Below are positions 1 through 8,665 of a DNA stretch of 64,000 bases, piece after piece (position 1 is the first letter of the stretch; each line of letters opens with the position of its first letter). This DNA comes from Steroidobacteraceae bacterium (lineage in GTDB: Bacteria; Pseudomonadota; Gammaproteobacteria; Steroidobacterales; Steroidobacteraceae): NCBI GenBank assembly GCA_025451845.1, contig JANWJS010000020.1, positions 216,720-280,719 of the forward strand, read 5' to 3'. Under the pieces are notes generated by a model. It did no database searches. It worked only from the letters and a program-made list of their open reading frames with translations, and was not told the DNA's origin. The position numbers were made by a program, and so were the translations under genes.

Positions 1-626
1 TCGGTCTGGATGTAGTTCTCGTAGTCATCCGGGCTGAACCCGGAGCGTTTGAGGCCGCTGACTATTCCCGAGGTCACGGAGTGCGGCAGCCCGAACGGAT
101 TGCCGATCGCCACCACGAAGTCTCCTACCGCGAGCCTGGCGGAATCGCCCAGCCGGATCTGCCTGAGGCCGGCCGCCGTGACCTGCACCACCGCAATGTC
201 GGAGGGCGGATCGGCGCCGATGACTCTGGCGTTGAGATTGCGCCCGTCCTGCAGCGTGACGGTGATGCTCGTGGCGTGATCCACCACGTGGGCGTTGGTG
301 AGAATGTAACCGTGCTTGGCATCGACGATCACGCCTGAGCCGGCGGCCGCGAAGGGCTGCTCGTCGGCGCTTTGTCCCAAGGGGCCGTGGAAGAAGCGGT
401 TGTAGAAGGGGTCTTCGCGCAGCGGATCGTTGGCGCCGCCGTCCGGCGTGATGCCCCGGATGGCGATGGTGACCACCGCGGGGGACACCTTGCGGATCAT
501 CGGTGCGAGCGATGGAACCCGCGTGCCGCTCACTGCGGCGGGCATGGCCGCGGAGGCAGCCGCGAAGGGCATCCCTCCCGCGACCGCGGCCAGCACTGCG
601 GTACAGGCAAGATCCCGGGGGCGCAT
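1..626 (-). CDS. HtrA/Deg-family periplasmic serine protease, N-terminal part (runs off window)
   Basis: Reading the minus strand from the ATG at 626 gives 208 codons that continue past base 1. The first 27 or so residues form a signal peptide (hydrophobic, ending in Ala-rich AAASAAMPA). A trypsin-like domain follows: residues around 95-100 read AGSGVIV, the catalytic His lies in TNAHVV (about residue 112) and the catalytic Asp in SDIAVVQV. The sequence ends at VAIGNPFGLPHSVTSGIVSG, before the GNSGG serine motif and the PDZ domains, which must lie outside. Known role of the family: ATP-independent degradation or chaperoning of misfolded envelope proteins. A stop codon lies 13 bases upstream of the chosen ATG in frame, so this start is firm. 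An Hsp20 gene follows upstream on the same strand, a stress-protein pairing. DegP, DegQ or DegS cannot be told apart from this fragment. Confidence 0.9.
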   Translation of the reverse strand, partial: MRPRDLACTAVLAAVAGGMPFAAASAAMPAAVSGTRVPSLAPMIRKVSPAVVTIAIRGITPDGGANDPLREDPFYNRFFHGPLGQSADEQPFAAAGSGVIVDAKHGYILTNAHVVDHATSITVTLQDGRNLNARVIGADPPSDIAVVQVTAAGLRQIRLGDSARLAVGDFVVAIGNPFGLPHSVTSGIVSGLKRSGFSPDDYENYIQT

Positions 627-775
627 GCGAATTTCCGGTTACGGAGCCGCCATTCTACAAGCCCGCGCGCCTCGGACGAAGCGCGGCTTGGATTTATCCA
701 TCAAAGCGGCGGTCTGCCGCGCTTTTGGCGCAGCAGACCGCCGGCTGTCAGCTTGGGGACCGGCCCGTGCGAGGC

Positions 776-1207
776 TCAGGCCGCCGCGACCTCGATGCGC
801 CGCGGCTGGAGCTTGGGCTGCTTCGGAATCGTCACCTCGAGCACGCCCTGCGTGTGCTTGGCGCTGATCGCCTCGAGATTGGCGCTCTCCGGGAGGGTGA
901 AGCGTCGCAGGAATTTGCCACTGCGGCGCTCGAGGCGCCGGTAAGCGCTCGACCCTTCCTGCGTGCGCACCTGCCGCTCGCCGCGGATCGTCAGAACACC
1001 CTTCTCGGCGGTGATCTCGATGTCCTTCGGCTCCACGCCGGGGACGTCAACCAACACCGCGAAGCGCTCCGGCTCCTCGTGGACGTCGACATTCGGAATC
1101 CACCAGGCGCCGTCGGACTCGCCGGCGTCGGCCGCAGAGAATGCCTCATCGAGATGCCGATGCAGGCGGTTGACGAGCGACCAGGGCTCGTAGCGAAGAA
1201 TGGTCAT
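776..1207 (-). CDS. Hsp20/alpha-crystallin small heat-shock protein
   Basis: A 143-residue protein beginning MTILRYEPW. An alpha-crystallin domain spans about residues 35-135: VPGVEPKDIEITAEKGVLTIRGER near the middle and the typical late motif GVLEVTIPK near the end. Family role: ATP-independent holdase that binds unfolding cytoplasmic proteins. The ATG at 1207 was preferred to an upstream in-frame start because a good ribosome site (GGAGG at 1216-1220 on the complement) sits just before it and the residues upstream are not family-like. It lies upstream of, and on the same strand as, the HtrA-type protease, with about 150 bp between them. Confidence 0.93.
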   Translation of the reverse strand: MTILRYEPWSLVNRLHRHLDEAFSAADAGESDGAWWIPNVDVHEEPERFAVLVDVPGVEPKDIEITAEKGVLTIRGERQVRTQEGSSAYRRLERRSGKFLRRFTLPESANLEAISAKHTQGVLEVTIPKQPKLQPRRIEVAAA

Positions 1208-1326
1208 GTTGCAAACCTCCAAGTGAAAGGATGTCGGCCTGTGGGCCTCACTCTGTCGTTGGAAGCGATTTGCGGGCGCGCGGGAAAGTTTCAAGTGTGA
1301 GTTGGGTGAGGGCGGTGTATTTATCG

Positions 1327-1419
1327 AGGACACTTAACGTGTCCTCGATCCGCCCGAACGCCCGCGCACGGATGCGCGGGCCGGGGGCCCCGCCTCCAGG
1401 GATGGTCAGTGGCACGGCC
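1327..1419. repeat. Dispersed repeat family A, copy 1 (tandem)
   Basis: A 93-bp unit that is identical to the unit at 1436-1528; the two copies start 109 bp apart. It opens with a hairpin (AGGACAC, loop TTAAC, GTGTCCT; in this copy the stem extends to 9 bp) and carries a GC-rich palindromic core around GGGCCGGGGGCCCC. A diverged copy lies inverted at 20321-20400. It lies between the Hsp20 gene and nrdJ and shows no coding signal. Confidence 0.85.
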
Positions 1420-1435
1420 TGCGACGTATCTATCC

Positions 1436-1528
1436 AGGACACTTAACGTGTCCTCGATCCGCCCGAACGCCCGCGCACGGATGCGCGGGCCGGGGGCCCC
1501 GCCTCCAGGGATGGTCAGTGGCACGGCC
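1436..1528. repeat. Dispersed repeat family A, copy 2 (tandem)
   Basis: Second, base-for-base identical copy of the 93-bp unit at 1327-1419, in the same orientation, separated from it by 16 bp. The stem around AGGACAC/GTGTCCT is 7 bp here because the flanking bases differ. Perfect identity suggests a recent duplication. Confidence 0.85.
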
Positions 1529-1605
1529 CTGCCCGGGTCCGAGCTTTGAGCGCGGCCGCAACCGCGGCGTGTGAGCATGCTGTGCAGAACGTGTGCATCG
1601 CCTGG

Positions 1606-1621
1606 GCACAAGATATTGGGT
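1606..1621. promoter_or_regulatory. Candidate NrdR box 1 upstream of nrdJ
   Basis: The 16-mer GCACAAGATATTGGGT resembles the NrdR operator (consensus close to ACACAATATATTGTGT; a known motif for the repressor of ribonucleotide reductase genes). It lies about 350 bp before nrdJa. NrdR boxes usually come in close pairs; here the second box is 177 bp away, so this distal one is the weaker call. Confidence 0.45.
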
Positions 1622-1783
1622 TTACCGCGCCTTGAAAAAGAGACGTCCGGCAAAATCTTATGGTAGGTCTGTCACGGCCCGCATTGCTGCAAGCTATTGT
1701 TTTTACAGGCTGTATTTTGCCGACTGAAATATGTCCGGGAATCTTGACGCCTGCCGGGGTGCTCATTAGGCTCTGTATCCCGA

Positions 1784-1797
1784 CACAAGATCTTGTG
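1784..1797. promoter_or_regulatory. Candidate NrdR box 2 upstream of nrdJ
   Basis: A perfect 14-bp palindrome, CACAAGATCTTGTG, with the A-rich/T-rich halves expected of an NrdR box. It is 172 bp upstream of the nrdJa ATG. The region 1529-1969 has no other gene-like feature and no recognisable cobalamin-riboswitch B12 box, so transcriptional control by NrdR is the best-supported regulation. Confidence 0.5.
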
Positions 1798-1969
1798 CCC
1801 GCGAGGCGGTCCACGAGATTGCGCGTTCGGGGAGGTTCAGGGGGTTTCCGGCTGCGAGAGCAGCGTGCAGGCAATCCCGGTACGCGTCGCTCCGCTAAGT
1901 TTGCGCGGAGCCGTATCCCCTGTGATCCGTAGAGCAGGCGTGCTAAGACAATCGGAGCGCCGCGGACAC

Positions 1970-4117
1970 ATGAATACCGTCGTGAAGATCGTGCCAAAGG
2001 ATATCGATGCCATTCCGTTCCAGGAGGCATCGCTCGACATCTGGGACAAGAAATACCGCCTCACCGCCAAAGACGGTACGCCCATCGACAAGACGATGGA
2101 CGACACGTACAAGCGTGTCGCGCGCGCCCTGGCCGATGTCGAGCGTGAAGAAGCGCGCGAGCACTGGAACGAGCGCTTTCTCTGGGCGTTGCGCCGCGGT
2201 GCCATTCCGGCCGGCCGCGTGACTTCCAACGCCGGCGCGTTGGAGCACAAGCCCGCGACCTCGACGATCAATTGCACGGTGTCGGGAACGATCCGCGACT
2301 CGATGGATGACATCCTGCGCAAGGTTCACGAAGCCGGCCTGACACTCAAGGCGGGCTGTGGCATCGGCTACGAGCATTCGACGCTGCGGCCGCGCGGCGC
2401 CTATGTGTCGGGCGCCGGCGCCTACACGTCGGGTCCGCTGTCGTTCATGGATATCTACGACAAGATGTGCTTCACGGTTTCCTCGGCCGGCGGCCGCCGC
2501 GGCGCGCAGATGGGCACGTTCGACGTCGGGCACCCGGATGCCATGGAGTTCATCCGTGCCAAGCGGGAGAGCGGCAGACTGCGGCAGTTCAACCTGTCGC
2601 TGCTCATCACCGATGAGTTCATGGCTGCGGTGCGCGAGAACCAGGAGTGGAAGCTCGCATTCCCGCTCACCAGCGCGGAGATTGAGGGTGAGCAGCCCGA
2701 TCTCACCGACAGCGCCAAATTCGTCTGGCGCGAATGGCCGATACACGACGGCTACGTCGTGAACGAGGAAGGCCTGGTCGCCTGCAGGGTGTACAAAACC
2801 CTGCCGGCGCGGCGCATGTGGGACGTCATCATGACGTCGACCTATGATTTCGCGGAGCCGGGCTTCATCCTCATCGATCGCGTCAATGAGATGAACAACA
2901 ACTGGTGGTGCGAGAACATCCGCGCCACCAACCCTTGCGGCGAACAGCCATTGCCGCCGTATGGCTCGTGCCTGTTGGGATCAGTCAACCTGACACGATT
3001 TGTCAGGGAGCCGTTCACCGATCGGGCGAAGTTCGACTGGAACGAGTACCGCGAGGTGGTGAAGGTCTTCACGCGCATGCTCGACAACGTGGTGGAGATC
3101 AACGGCCTGCCGCTCGAGAAGCAGCGCGAGGAGATCATGCGCAAGCGCCGCCACGGCATGGGCTATCTCGGGCTTGGCAGCACCATGACGCTGCTGCGCA
3201 TGAAGTACGGCTCGCCGGAGTCGATCCGCTTCACCGAGGAGGTCTCGCGCGAGATGGCGCTCGCAGGTTGGGAAGCGGGGCTCGAGCTGGCGCGGGAGAA
3301 GGGCCCGGCGCCGATCATGAACGAGGGGTTCAAGGTCACCAGGGAGATGCTGCGCAAGCGTCCCGAGATGGCCCGCGACGGTTGGAAGCCCGGCGACAAG
3401 ATCCCGGGCCGCATCCTGCACGCGAAGTACAGCCGCTACATGCAACGGGTCGCGGAGGTCGCGCCGAAGCTGGTCGAGGATCTGGCCGAAACCGGCTGCC
3501 GGTTCACCCATCACACCTCGATCGCGCCCACCGGCACGATCTCGCTGTCGCTCGCCAACAACGCATCGAACGGCATCGAGCCTTCGTTCGCGCACTATTA
3601 CTTCCGCAACGTGATTCGGGGCGGCAAGAAGACGAAGGAGAAGGTGGACGTCTACTCCTTCGAGCTGCTGGCCTATCGTGATCTGATGAACCCGAAGGCG
3701 AAGCCCGACGCCACCGCGGAGAGCGAGAAGCTTCCGGATTACTTTATCGCCTCAGAGGACGTCATTCCGACGCAGCATGTGGACGTACAGGCCGCGGCGC
3801 AGAGATGGGTGGACTCTTCCATCTCGAAGACAGCAAACGTGCCGACGAACTTCCCGTATGAGAAGTTCAAGGACATTTATCTCTACGCGCACGAGAAGGG
3901 CCTCAAGGGCTGCACGACATTCCGGTTCAATCCAGAAGCGTTCCAAGGCGTGCTGGTGAAAGAGCAGGACCTGAAGAACACGATCTACAAGTTCACGCTC
4001 GAGGATGGCTCGGTCGTGGAGGCGCGTGGCGACGAAGAGATCGAGTACGACGGCGAGCTGCACACCGCGGCAAATTTGTTTGACGCGATCAAGGACGGCT
4101 ACTATGGACGCTACTAA
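1970..4117 (+). CDS. nrdJ: Adenosylcobalamin-dependent (class II) ribonucleotide reductase, catalytic subunit NrdJa
   Basis: A 715-residue catalytic subunit that reduces ribonucleotides to deoxyribonucleotides using a cobalamin-generated thiyl radical, so it works with or without oxygen. Visible family signatures: the radical-site motif NPCGEQ (Cys about residue 323, matching the N-x-C-x-E of class I enzymes), its redox partner cysteines at about 102 (INCTVSG) and 334 (GSCLLGSVNL), glycine-rich loops such as KAGCGIGYEHSTLR, and the substrate-loop motif SIAPTGTISL. The ATG at 1970 gives the normal N-terminus; the reading frame is open upstream from 1793 but that part is not family-like. The C-terminal cysteine tail is missing and is supplied by the next gene, as in the split NrdJa/NrdJb of Pseudomonas aeruginosa. 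NrdR-like boxes lie upstream. Confidence 0.95.
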   Translation: MNTVVKIVPKDIDAIPFQEASLDIWDKKYRLTAKDGTPIDKTMDDTYKRVARALADVEREEAREHWNERFLWALRRGAIPAGRVTSNAGALEHKPATSTINCTVSGTIRDSMDDILRKVHEAGLTLKAGCGIGYEHSTLRPRGAYVSGAGAYTSGPLSFMDIYDKMCFTVSSAGGRRGAQMGTFDVGHPDAMEFIRAKRESGRLRQFNLSLLITDEFMAAVRENQEWKLAFPLTSAEIEGEQPDLTDSAKFVWREWPIHDGYVVNEEGLVACRVYKTLPARRMWDVIMTSTYDFAEPGFILIDRVNEMNNNWWCENIRATNPCGEQPLPPYGSCLLGSVNLTRFVREPFTDRAKFDWNEYREVVKVFTRMLDNVVEINGLPLEKQREEIMRKRRHGMGYLGLGSTMTLLRMKYGSPESIRFTEEVSREMALAGWEAGLELAREKGPAPIMNEGFKVTREMLRKRPEMARDGWKPGDKIPGRILHAKYSRYMQRVAEVAPKLVEDLAETGCRFTHHTSIAPTGTISLSLANNASNGIEPSFAHYYFRNVIRGGKKTKEKVDVYSFELLAYRDLMNPKAKPDATAESEKLPDYFIASEDVIPTQHVDVQAAAQRWVDSSISKTANVPTNFPYEKFKDIYLYAHEKGLKGCTTFRFNPEAFQGVLVKEQDLKNTIYKFTLEDGSVVEARGDEEIEYDGELHTAANLFDAIKDGYYGRY

Positions 4118-4174
4118 CGACGTTGTGATGCAACGCCTGCGGCCCCGTATACCGCATTGACCGGAACTCACATC

Positions 4175-4915
4175 ATGACCATCAAGATCGACCGCAAGAT
4201 CGTGAAGTACCAGGTCCAGAAGCCCGAGGACAAGGCCGCCACGGCAGCGGCGCAAGCCCCGAAGGCTTCCGGAGCGCCTACCGAGGAAGTCGTTCGCGAC
4301 AAGCACGGTCACATGGCGAAAGTCATCCGGATGCACGAGAAGCTCGAGCGTCCGGAGGTACTTATCGGCTCGACATACAAGATCAAGACGCCGATCTCGG
4401 ATCACGCGATGTACGTGACCATCAATGACATCGTGCTCAACGAAGATACGGAGTACGAGCAGCGCCGGCCGTTCGAGATCTTCATCAATTCCAAGAACCT
4501 CGATCACTTCCAATGGATCGTGGCGCTGACGCGAATCATCTCGGCGGTGTTCCGCAAGGGCGGCGACACCACCTTCCTGGTCGATGAGCTGAAGGCGGTC
4601 TTCGATCCCCGCGGTGGCTACTGGCAGCCGGGAGGCAAGTTCATGCCCTCCATCATTGCGGAGCTGGGCCACGTCATCGAGAAGCACCTGCAGACCATCG
4701 GCCTCATGCGCAAGCCGGTGCTCGATCCACACCAGCAGAAGCTGGTGGACGAGAAGCGAGCGGAATTCGAAGCGCGCGCGAAACAGGCGGATGCGTTCGC
4801 CAAGGCGCACTTCCCGGAAGGGGCGCAGCTCTGCGGGAAGTGCAGCACGGCCGCCGTGGTCATGATGGACGGTTGCATGACCTGCCTCAATTGCGGCGAC
4901 TCCAAGTGCGGCTAG
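4175..4915 (+). CDS. NrdJb, C-terminal subunit of the split class II ribonucleotide reductase
   Basis: A 246-residue protein starting MTIKIDRKIVKYQ at the ATG at 4175. It has a TSCPD-type domain in the middle (MYVTINDIVLNED through RPFEIFINSKN and the FDPRGGYW region) and a cysteine-rich tail: CGKC, then CMTCLNCGDSKCG at the extreme C-terminus. In split class II reductases this subunit carries the swinging thiols that re-reduce the active site of NrdJa. It starts 57 bp after nrdJa and is surely co-transcribed. A TTG 18 bp upstream is in frame, but the ATG is the more likely start. Confidence 0.9.
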   Translation: MTIKIDRKIVKYQVQKPEDKAATAAAQAPKASGAPTEEVVRDKHGHMAKVIRMHEKLERPEVLIGSTYKIKTPISDHAMYVTINDIVLNEDTEYEQRRPFEIFINSKNLDHFQWIVALTRIISAVFRKGGDTTFLVDELKAVFDPRGGYWQPGGKFMPSIIAELGHVIEKHLQTIGLMRKPVLDPHQQKLVDEKRAEFEARAKQADAFAKAHFPEGAQLCGKCSTAAVVMMDGCMTCLNCGDSKCG

Positions 4916-5197
4916 CCGACTGCAGCTGATGGGGAGCTCGAGGCGCAAGCGGGTCTGCGGGGTCACCGGCAGCGGCCGGTGCGTGCCGCCGAGCCGGTGG
5001 CGAGCCTCGTTGGGTGGCTCATTGGGCGGCGAGAGCGTGCCGTATCGCTATTGGCAGTCTGTCTGCTGCTGCTCCCGTCGGTGCTGCAAGCCGGGAATGA
5101 CGGCGTTCGCGAGTTGCGGCTCAAAGACCGCGCACGCCGGCTCCTGAATTTCGGCGCGGTCAGGCTGCCCGCGCATCCATGCTCTGGTGAAATGGCT

Positions 5198-5512
5198 CTA
5201 GCCGACGACGACGTCGCTGATCTGTATGACGGGCTGCAGGTCCGTGTACTTGGGAATGTCGCCCAGAATCTCGCTGGCGTGCGGACCGAAGCCCGCCTCG
5301 AACGCCGCGACCGAATCGCAGAGCAGATGACACATCGCGACATAGGTGGGGGCCGTGCCGGGTGCACCGCCCGCGAGGCCCTTGTCGACGGTGTAGGACC
5401 GGCACTTGTCGCCCATCAGGCGCTGCACCATCGGCATGTGCCGGTCGCGGTAGTAGTCGTGGTCGAACCGGGCACCGGGCTTGTTGGGATACATCACGCT
5501 GACTTTGATCAT
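5198..5512 (-). CDS. EthD-family (dimeric alpha-beta barrel) protein
   Basis: A 104-residue protein with the EthD hallmark opening: IKVSVMYPNKPGARFDHDYYRDRHMPMV, where the Asp/His pair in DHDYYRDRHMP is the conserved part. Such proteins form ferredoxin-like dimers and are found in catabolic gene clusters, but most have no assigned reaction. It is transcribed away from the TonB-receptor operon, right after the Lrp-type regulator (36 bp gap), so it probably belongs to the same island. The 282 bp between it and nrdJb hold no convincing gene. Confidence 0.85.
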   Translation of the reverse strand: MIKVSVMYPNKPGARFDHDYYRDRHMPMVQRLMGDKCRSYTVDKGLAGGAPGTAPTYVAMCHLLCDSVAAFEAGFGPHASEILGDIPKYTDLQPVIQISDVVVG

Positions 5513-5548
5513 CGTGCTCTCCGCGGGTGATCGCGATTTCGCCTCAGT

Positions 5549-6043
5549 CTACAACGCCAACGGCCGCGCGATCTCGCGCAAGATGAAGATCGAGCGCGCC
5601 TGTCTCACGCCTGGAACACGGTAGAGCTTCTCCCGCAGGAAGTGCTCGTAGTCAGCCGTGCTCGAGGCCGCGACCCGAAGGTAGTAATCGAAGTCGCCGG
5701 CGACCAGCGAAGCTTCGATGACCTGGGGCATGCGCTCGATTGCCGCCTCGAACCCTTGAAGAACGTCGCCGGTATGCTTTTGCTTATCGACCGTTACCTC
5801 GACCACGACCGTCTCCGGAAGGCCGATGGCGGCGCGGTCGATGATGGCCGTATAGCCCTTGATGACACCACTCTCTTCAAGAGCGCGCACGCGCGTCCAG
5901 CAGGCGGATGCGGAAAGCCCGATGCGGCGCGCCAGATCCGTATTCGAGAGCCTGCCGTCGCGGGACAGCTCGGTCAGGATACGGTGATCGACTTCATCGA
6001 GCCGGTGAGGCGCGGCCGGGGTGGCGACGCTGGGAGTGCTCAT
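5549..6043 (-). CDS. Lrp/AsnC-family transcriptional regulator
   Basis: A 164-residue regulator. Residues about 13-60 form the winged helix-turn-helix (LDEVDHRILTELSRDGRL, then SNTDLARRIGLSASACWTRV), and the C-terminal half is the RAM/AsnC ligand-binding and oligomerisation domain (VAGDFDYYLRVAA, REKLYRVPGVRQARS). Members sense amino acids or related small molecules. The start at 6043 places the HTH at the normal distance; in-frame starts further upstream would add a non-homologous tail. It is divergent from the TonB-receptor operon across 195 bp, the usual arrangement for a local regulator, so I infer it controls that operon in response to an amino-acid-like substrate. Confidence 0.92.
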   Translation of the reverse strand: MSTPSVATPAAPHRLDEVDHRILTELSRDGRLSNTDLARRIGLSASACWTRVRALEESGVIKGYTAIIDRAAIGLPETVVVEVTVDKQKHTGDVLQGFEAAIERMPQVIEASLVAGDFDYYLRVAASSTADYEHFLREKLYRVPGVRQARSIFILREIARPLAL

Positions 6044-6238
6044 GCCTGCATCCGATAGTGATGGAGACAGAAGAAAATACCACGAAACGCTCATATTGCA
6101 GAAGATCCATTCTCGAACGGCCGCGCTCAGTCCCGCGTTTGAAAGCACATTCGATCAGCCGCGCACTAGGATTTTGTGAAATAGCGTGCGCGCGCCCGTG
6201 GATCGGCAGGGGTGGCGTGCGCCGCAAGGGGGCAACCG

Positions 6239-8653
6239 ATGTCCAAGAAAAATCCGATCGGCAGGCCGGCAATCCGCGGGTTCCCGGCTTTATGCATGGC
6301 ACTCTGCTGCGCCCAAGCGGCGGCGGCAAACCCCGGTCCAGCCGTCCAGCCGGCGGCGGACAGTGGTCCCACCCTGCAGGAAGTGGTGGTCACCGCCGAG
6401 ACCTACACTTCCACGGCCCAGAGCACGCCCATCAGTATTTCCGCCCTGACGGGCAGTGAGCTCGAGGGCCGGGGCATCGGCTCGCTCGAGGCCATTGCCC
6501 GCGACGTACCCGGTCTCTCGATGCGCAGCTCCGGCCCGGGTCAGAGCGAGTTCGAGGCCCGCGGCATCGCCTCGAACGGCGGCAACTCGCCGACCGTAGG
6601 CTTCTATCTGGGCGACGTTCCACTCTCGCCGCCTGCCATGGGACAGGTCGGCAAGGTGGTCATCGACCCGAATCTGTACGACCTCGACCGCATCGAAGTG
6701 CTGCGCGGGCCACAGGGGACGCTTTACGGAGCCAGCTCGATGGGCGGCACCATCAAGCTCATTCCCCATCCGCCTGCGTTGAACAGCATCACGGGCTCCG
6801 CGGACGCCACGCTCTCTCACACCGACGGCGGCGGCGCCAACGGCGGCGCGGACGGGATGTTCAACTACTCGACAAGCGACTACTGGGCGATCCGCGGGGT
6901 GCTCTCGGACGGTTACCGCAGCGGTTGGATCAGCCGCACGGTGCTCAATCCCTTCCCCGCGGATGTGCTCGCGCCCAACGGTCCGCCCTTTACCCGGGGC
7001 AACGTACTCACCGCGCCGGTACAGAGCATCGTGCCTGGCGTGAACATCGATCGGCAGCTCTCCGGCCGCCTCGAGATGCTCATCCAGCCGAACCCGAACC
7101 TGCACATCAATCTGCTGGCGCTCGGCCAGCTCATGAATCTCGGCGGCTACGACGAGTTCGACCTGCCGCCTGGCCCCGACTATCAGACGCATTACCAGCC
7201 TTATCCGGTCGGCGAAAAGATCCACGACCGCGTGAGCTTCTTTTCCGCGACGGTCGTGGCGAATCTGGGCTTCGCCGATCTGACGAGTGCCACCGGCTAC
7301 TTCGACCGCCGGTCCTGGCAGATCCAGGACGCCTCGGAGGCGACTTCCTGGACGCTGGAGTCTTTCCTGGTGCCGCCGGCGGAAATGGCCGCAGTCGGCA
7401 TGCCAACCTACATCGATACGCCGATCTACGAGGCGGAGCCGGAGCATCAGATCAGCGAGGAGATTCGGCTCAACTCCGCGGGAAGCTCCACGCTGCACTG
7501 GGTAGCGGGGCTCTTCTACAGCAAGCTCAATTCCGCCTTCGTCGAGCAGCAGAATGCCCCCTATATCGCGCAGCTGTCGCAGTTTCTGTCGCCGCCGATG
7601 AACAACCCCACGGGCCTCACCTTCGGCATCAACAATCTGTACCAGATCTCCCAGAAGGCGGCGTTCGCGGACGCGTCCTGGCAATTGATGCCCACGTTCA
7701 AGCTCGAGGGGGGCCTGCGCTGGTTCCGCTACGACACCTCCGCCTTCAACAACGAGTGGGGTTATTTCTTCACCCCGCAGGCGGCGCCGCTCGCCAATCC
7801 CCCCGGGAACTTCTCTTCAGCAAGTGGCGTGATCCCACGCGTCGACTTTGCATGGCTGCCGAGCCGCAATCTCACGACGTACCTCTCAGCCTCCAAGGGA
7901 TTCCGTCCCGGCGGGGCGAATATGACGATCCCGCTCACCGCCTGTCCGCTGGGCGGGCCGGCCTCGTTCGACCCCGACACGGTATGGGACTACGAGGCCG
8001 GTGAGAAAGCGCTGCTCGCCGGGAACCGCGTCAGGTTGAATGCAGACGTGTACTACATCAAGTGGAGCAAGGTGCAGCAGACTGCACTGCTCTCCTGCGG
8101 CACGCAGTACACGACCAACGCCGGCGACGGGCGCAGCTACGGACCCGAGATCGATCTGGCTGCGAGGGTCACCGACGAGTGGACGATTTTCCTCTCCGGC
8201 TCCTGGACCAAGGCCGACATCACCAGCCCGAATGCCAACTACGAGAGCTCGCTGGGAAACGCGGGATTCAGCTTTCCCACCTGCTCCGTCGGCGGCTCGT
8301 GCAGCAGCATACCGATCCTGAACGTACCGAAGGAGACCGCCAGCGCCGCCATCGAGTATGCGCGGCCGCTCGGGACCATGACCTTGACCGCTCGACTCGA
8401 CGGGACCTATACGGGCTCGTCCTGGGACGAGGCGTTCTCGGTGATCGAGCTTCCCGGCTACGCCATGGCGAACTTCCGCCTCGGACTGAGTGCGGAGCGC
8501 TGGACGGGCGCGCTGTTCGTCACCAACCTCACCAACAAGGTGCCCTGGGTCTCGGCGAACAACACGAGCTTCAGCTTCAACATCGGGCCGCTGACGCGGA
8601 TCTCGACGCTGCAGCCGATGACCATCGGCACGCAGTGGAGCTACCACTTCTGA
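6239..8653 (+). CDS. TonB-dependent outer-membrane receptor
   Basis: An 804-residue receptor. A signal peptide (ending about AAAANPGPA, residue 33) precedes a short region with the TonB-box-like LQEVVVTAE, a plug domain (about residues 60-180, with the signature IEVLRGPQGTLYGASSMGG) and a 22-strand-type barrel closing with the terminal aromatic of WSYHF. The type resembles receptors for organic nutrients in Sphingomonas/Xanthomonas-like bacteria rather than a siderophore receptor, but the ligand is unknown. The ATG at 6239 is preceded by AAGGGGGC; an upstream GTG at 6212 is less likely. It leads the presumed operon with the hydrolase, aminotransferase and permease genes. Confidence 0.95.
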   Translation: MSKKNPIGRPAIRGFPALCMALCCAQAAAANPGPAVQPAADSGPTLQEVVVTAETYTSTAQSTPISISALTGSELEGRGIGSLEAIARDVPGLSMRSSGPGQSEFEARGIASNGGNSPTVGFYLGDVPLSPPAMGQVGKVVIDPNLYDLDRIEVLRGPQGTLYGASSMGGTIKLIPHPPALNSITGSADATLSHTDGGGANGGADGMFNYSTSDYWAIRGVLSDGYRSGWISRTVLNPFPADVLAPNGPPFTRGNVLTAPVQSIVPGVNIDRQLSGRLEMLIQPNPNLHINLLALGQLMNLGGYDEFDLPPGPDYQTHYQPYPVGEKIHDRVSFFSATVVANLGFADLTSATGYFDRRSWQIQDASEATSWTLESFLVPPAEMAAVGMPTYIDTPIYEAEPEHQISEEIRLNSAGSSTLHWVAGLFYSKLNSAFVEQQNAPYIAQLSQFLSPPMNNPTGLTFGINNLYQISQKAAFADASWQLMPTFKLEGGLRWFRYDTSAFNNEWGYFFTPQAAPLANPPGNFSSASGVIPRVDFAWLPSRNLTTYLSASKGFRPGGANMTIPLTACPLGGPASFDPDTVWDYEAGEKALLAGNRVRLNADVYYIKWSKVQQTALLSCGTQYTTNAGDGRSYGPEIDLAARVTDEWTIFLSGSWTKADITSPNANYESSLGNAGFSFPTCSVGGSCSSIPILNVPKETASAAIEYARPLGTMTLTARLDGTYTGSSWDEAFSVIELPGYAMANFRLGLSAERWTGALFVTNLTNKVPWVSANNTSFSFNIGPLTRISTLQPMTIGTQWSYHF

Positions 8654-8665
8654 GGAGCAGGAACC

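Noticed and set aside
1327..1528. Possible CRISPR array
   Set aside because: Only two long (93 bp) identical units, 16-bp spacer, no cas genes; it is a tandem duplication of a dispersed element.
1529..1970. Cobalamin riboswitch upstream of nrdJ
   Set aside because: No B12-box (AGYCAGGAGACCTGCC-like) and no GCCACTG element seen on the coding strand; a covariance-model search would be decisive.
4916..5530. A plus-strand frame (from 4979) with a hydrophobic start resembling a signal peptide
   Set aside because: It runs through the well-supported EthD-family gene on the other strand and its C-terminal half has no family features; I treat 4916-5197 as non-coding.
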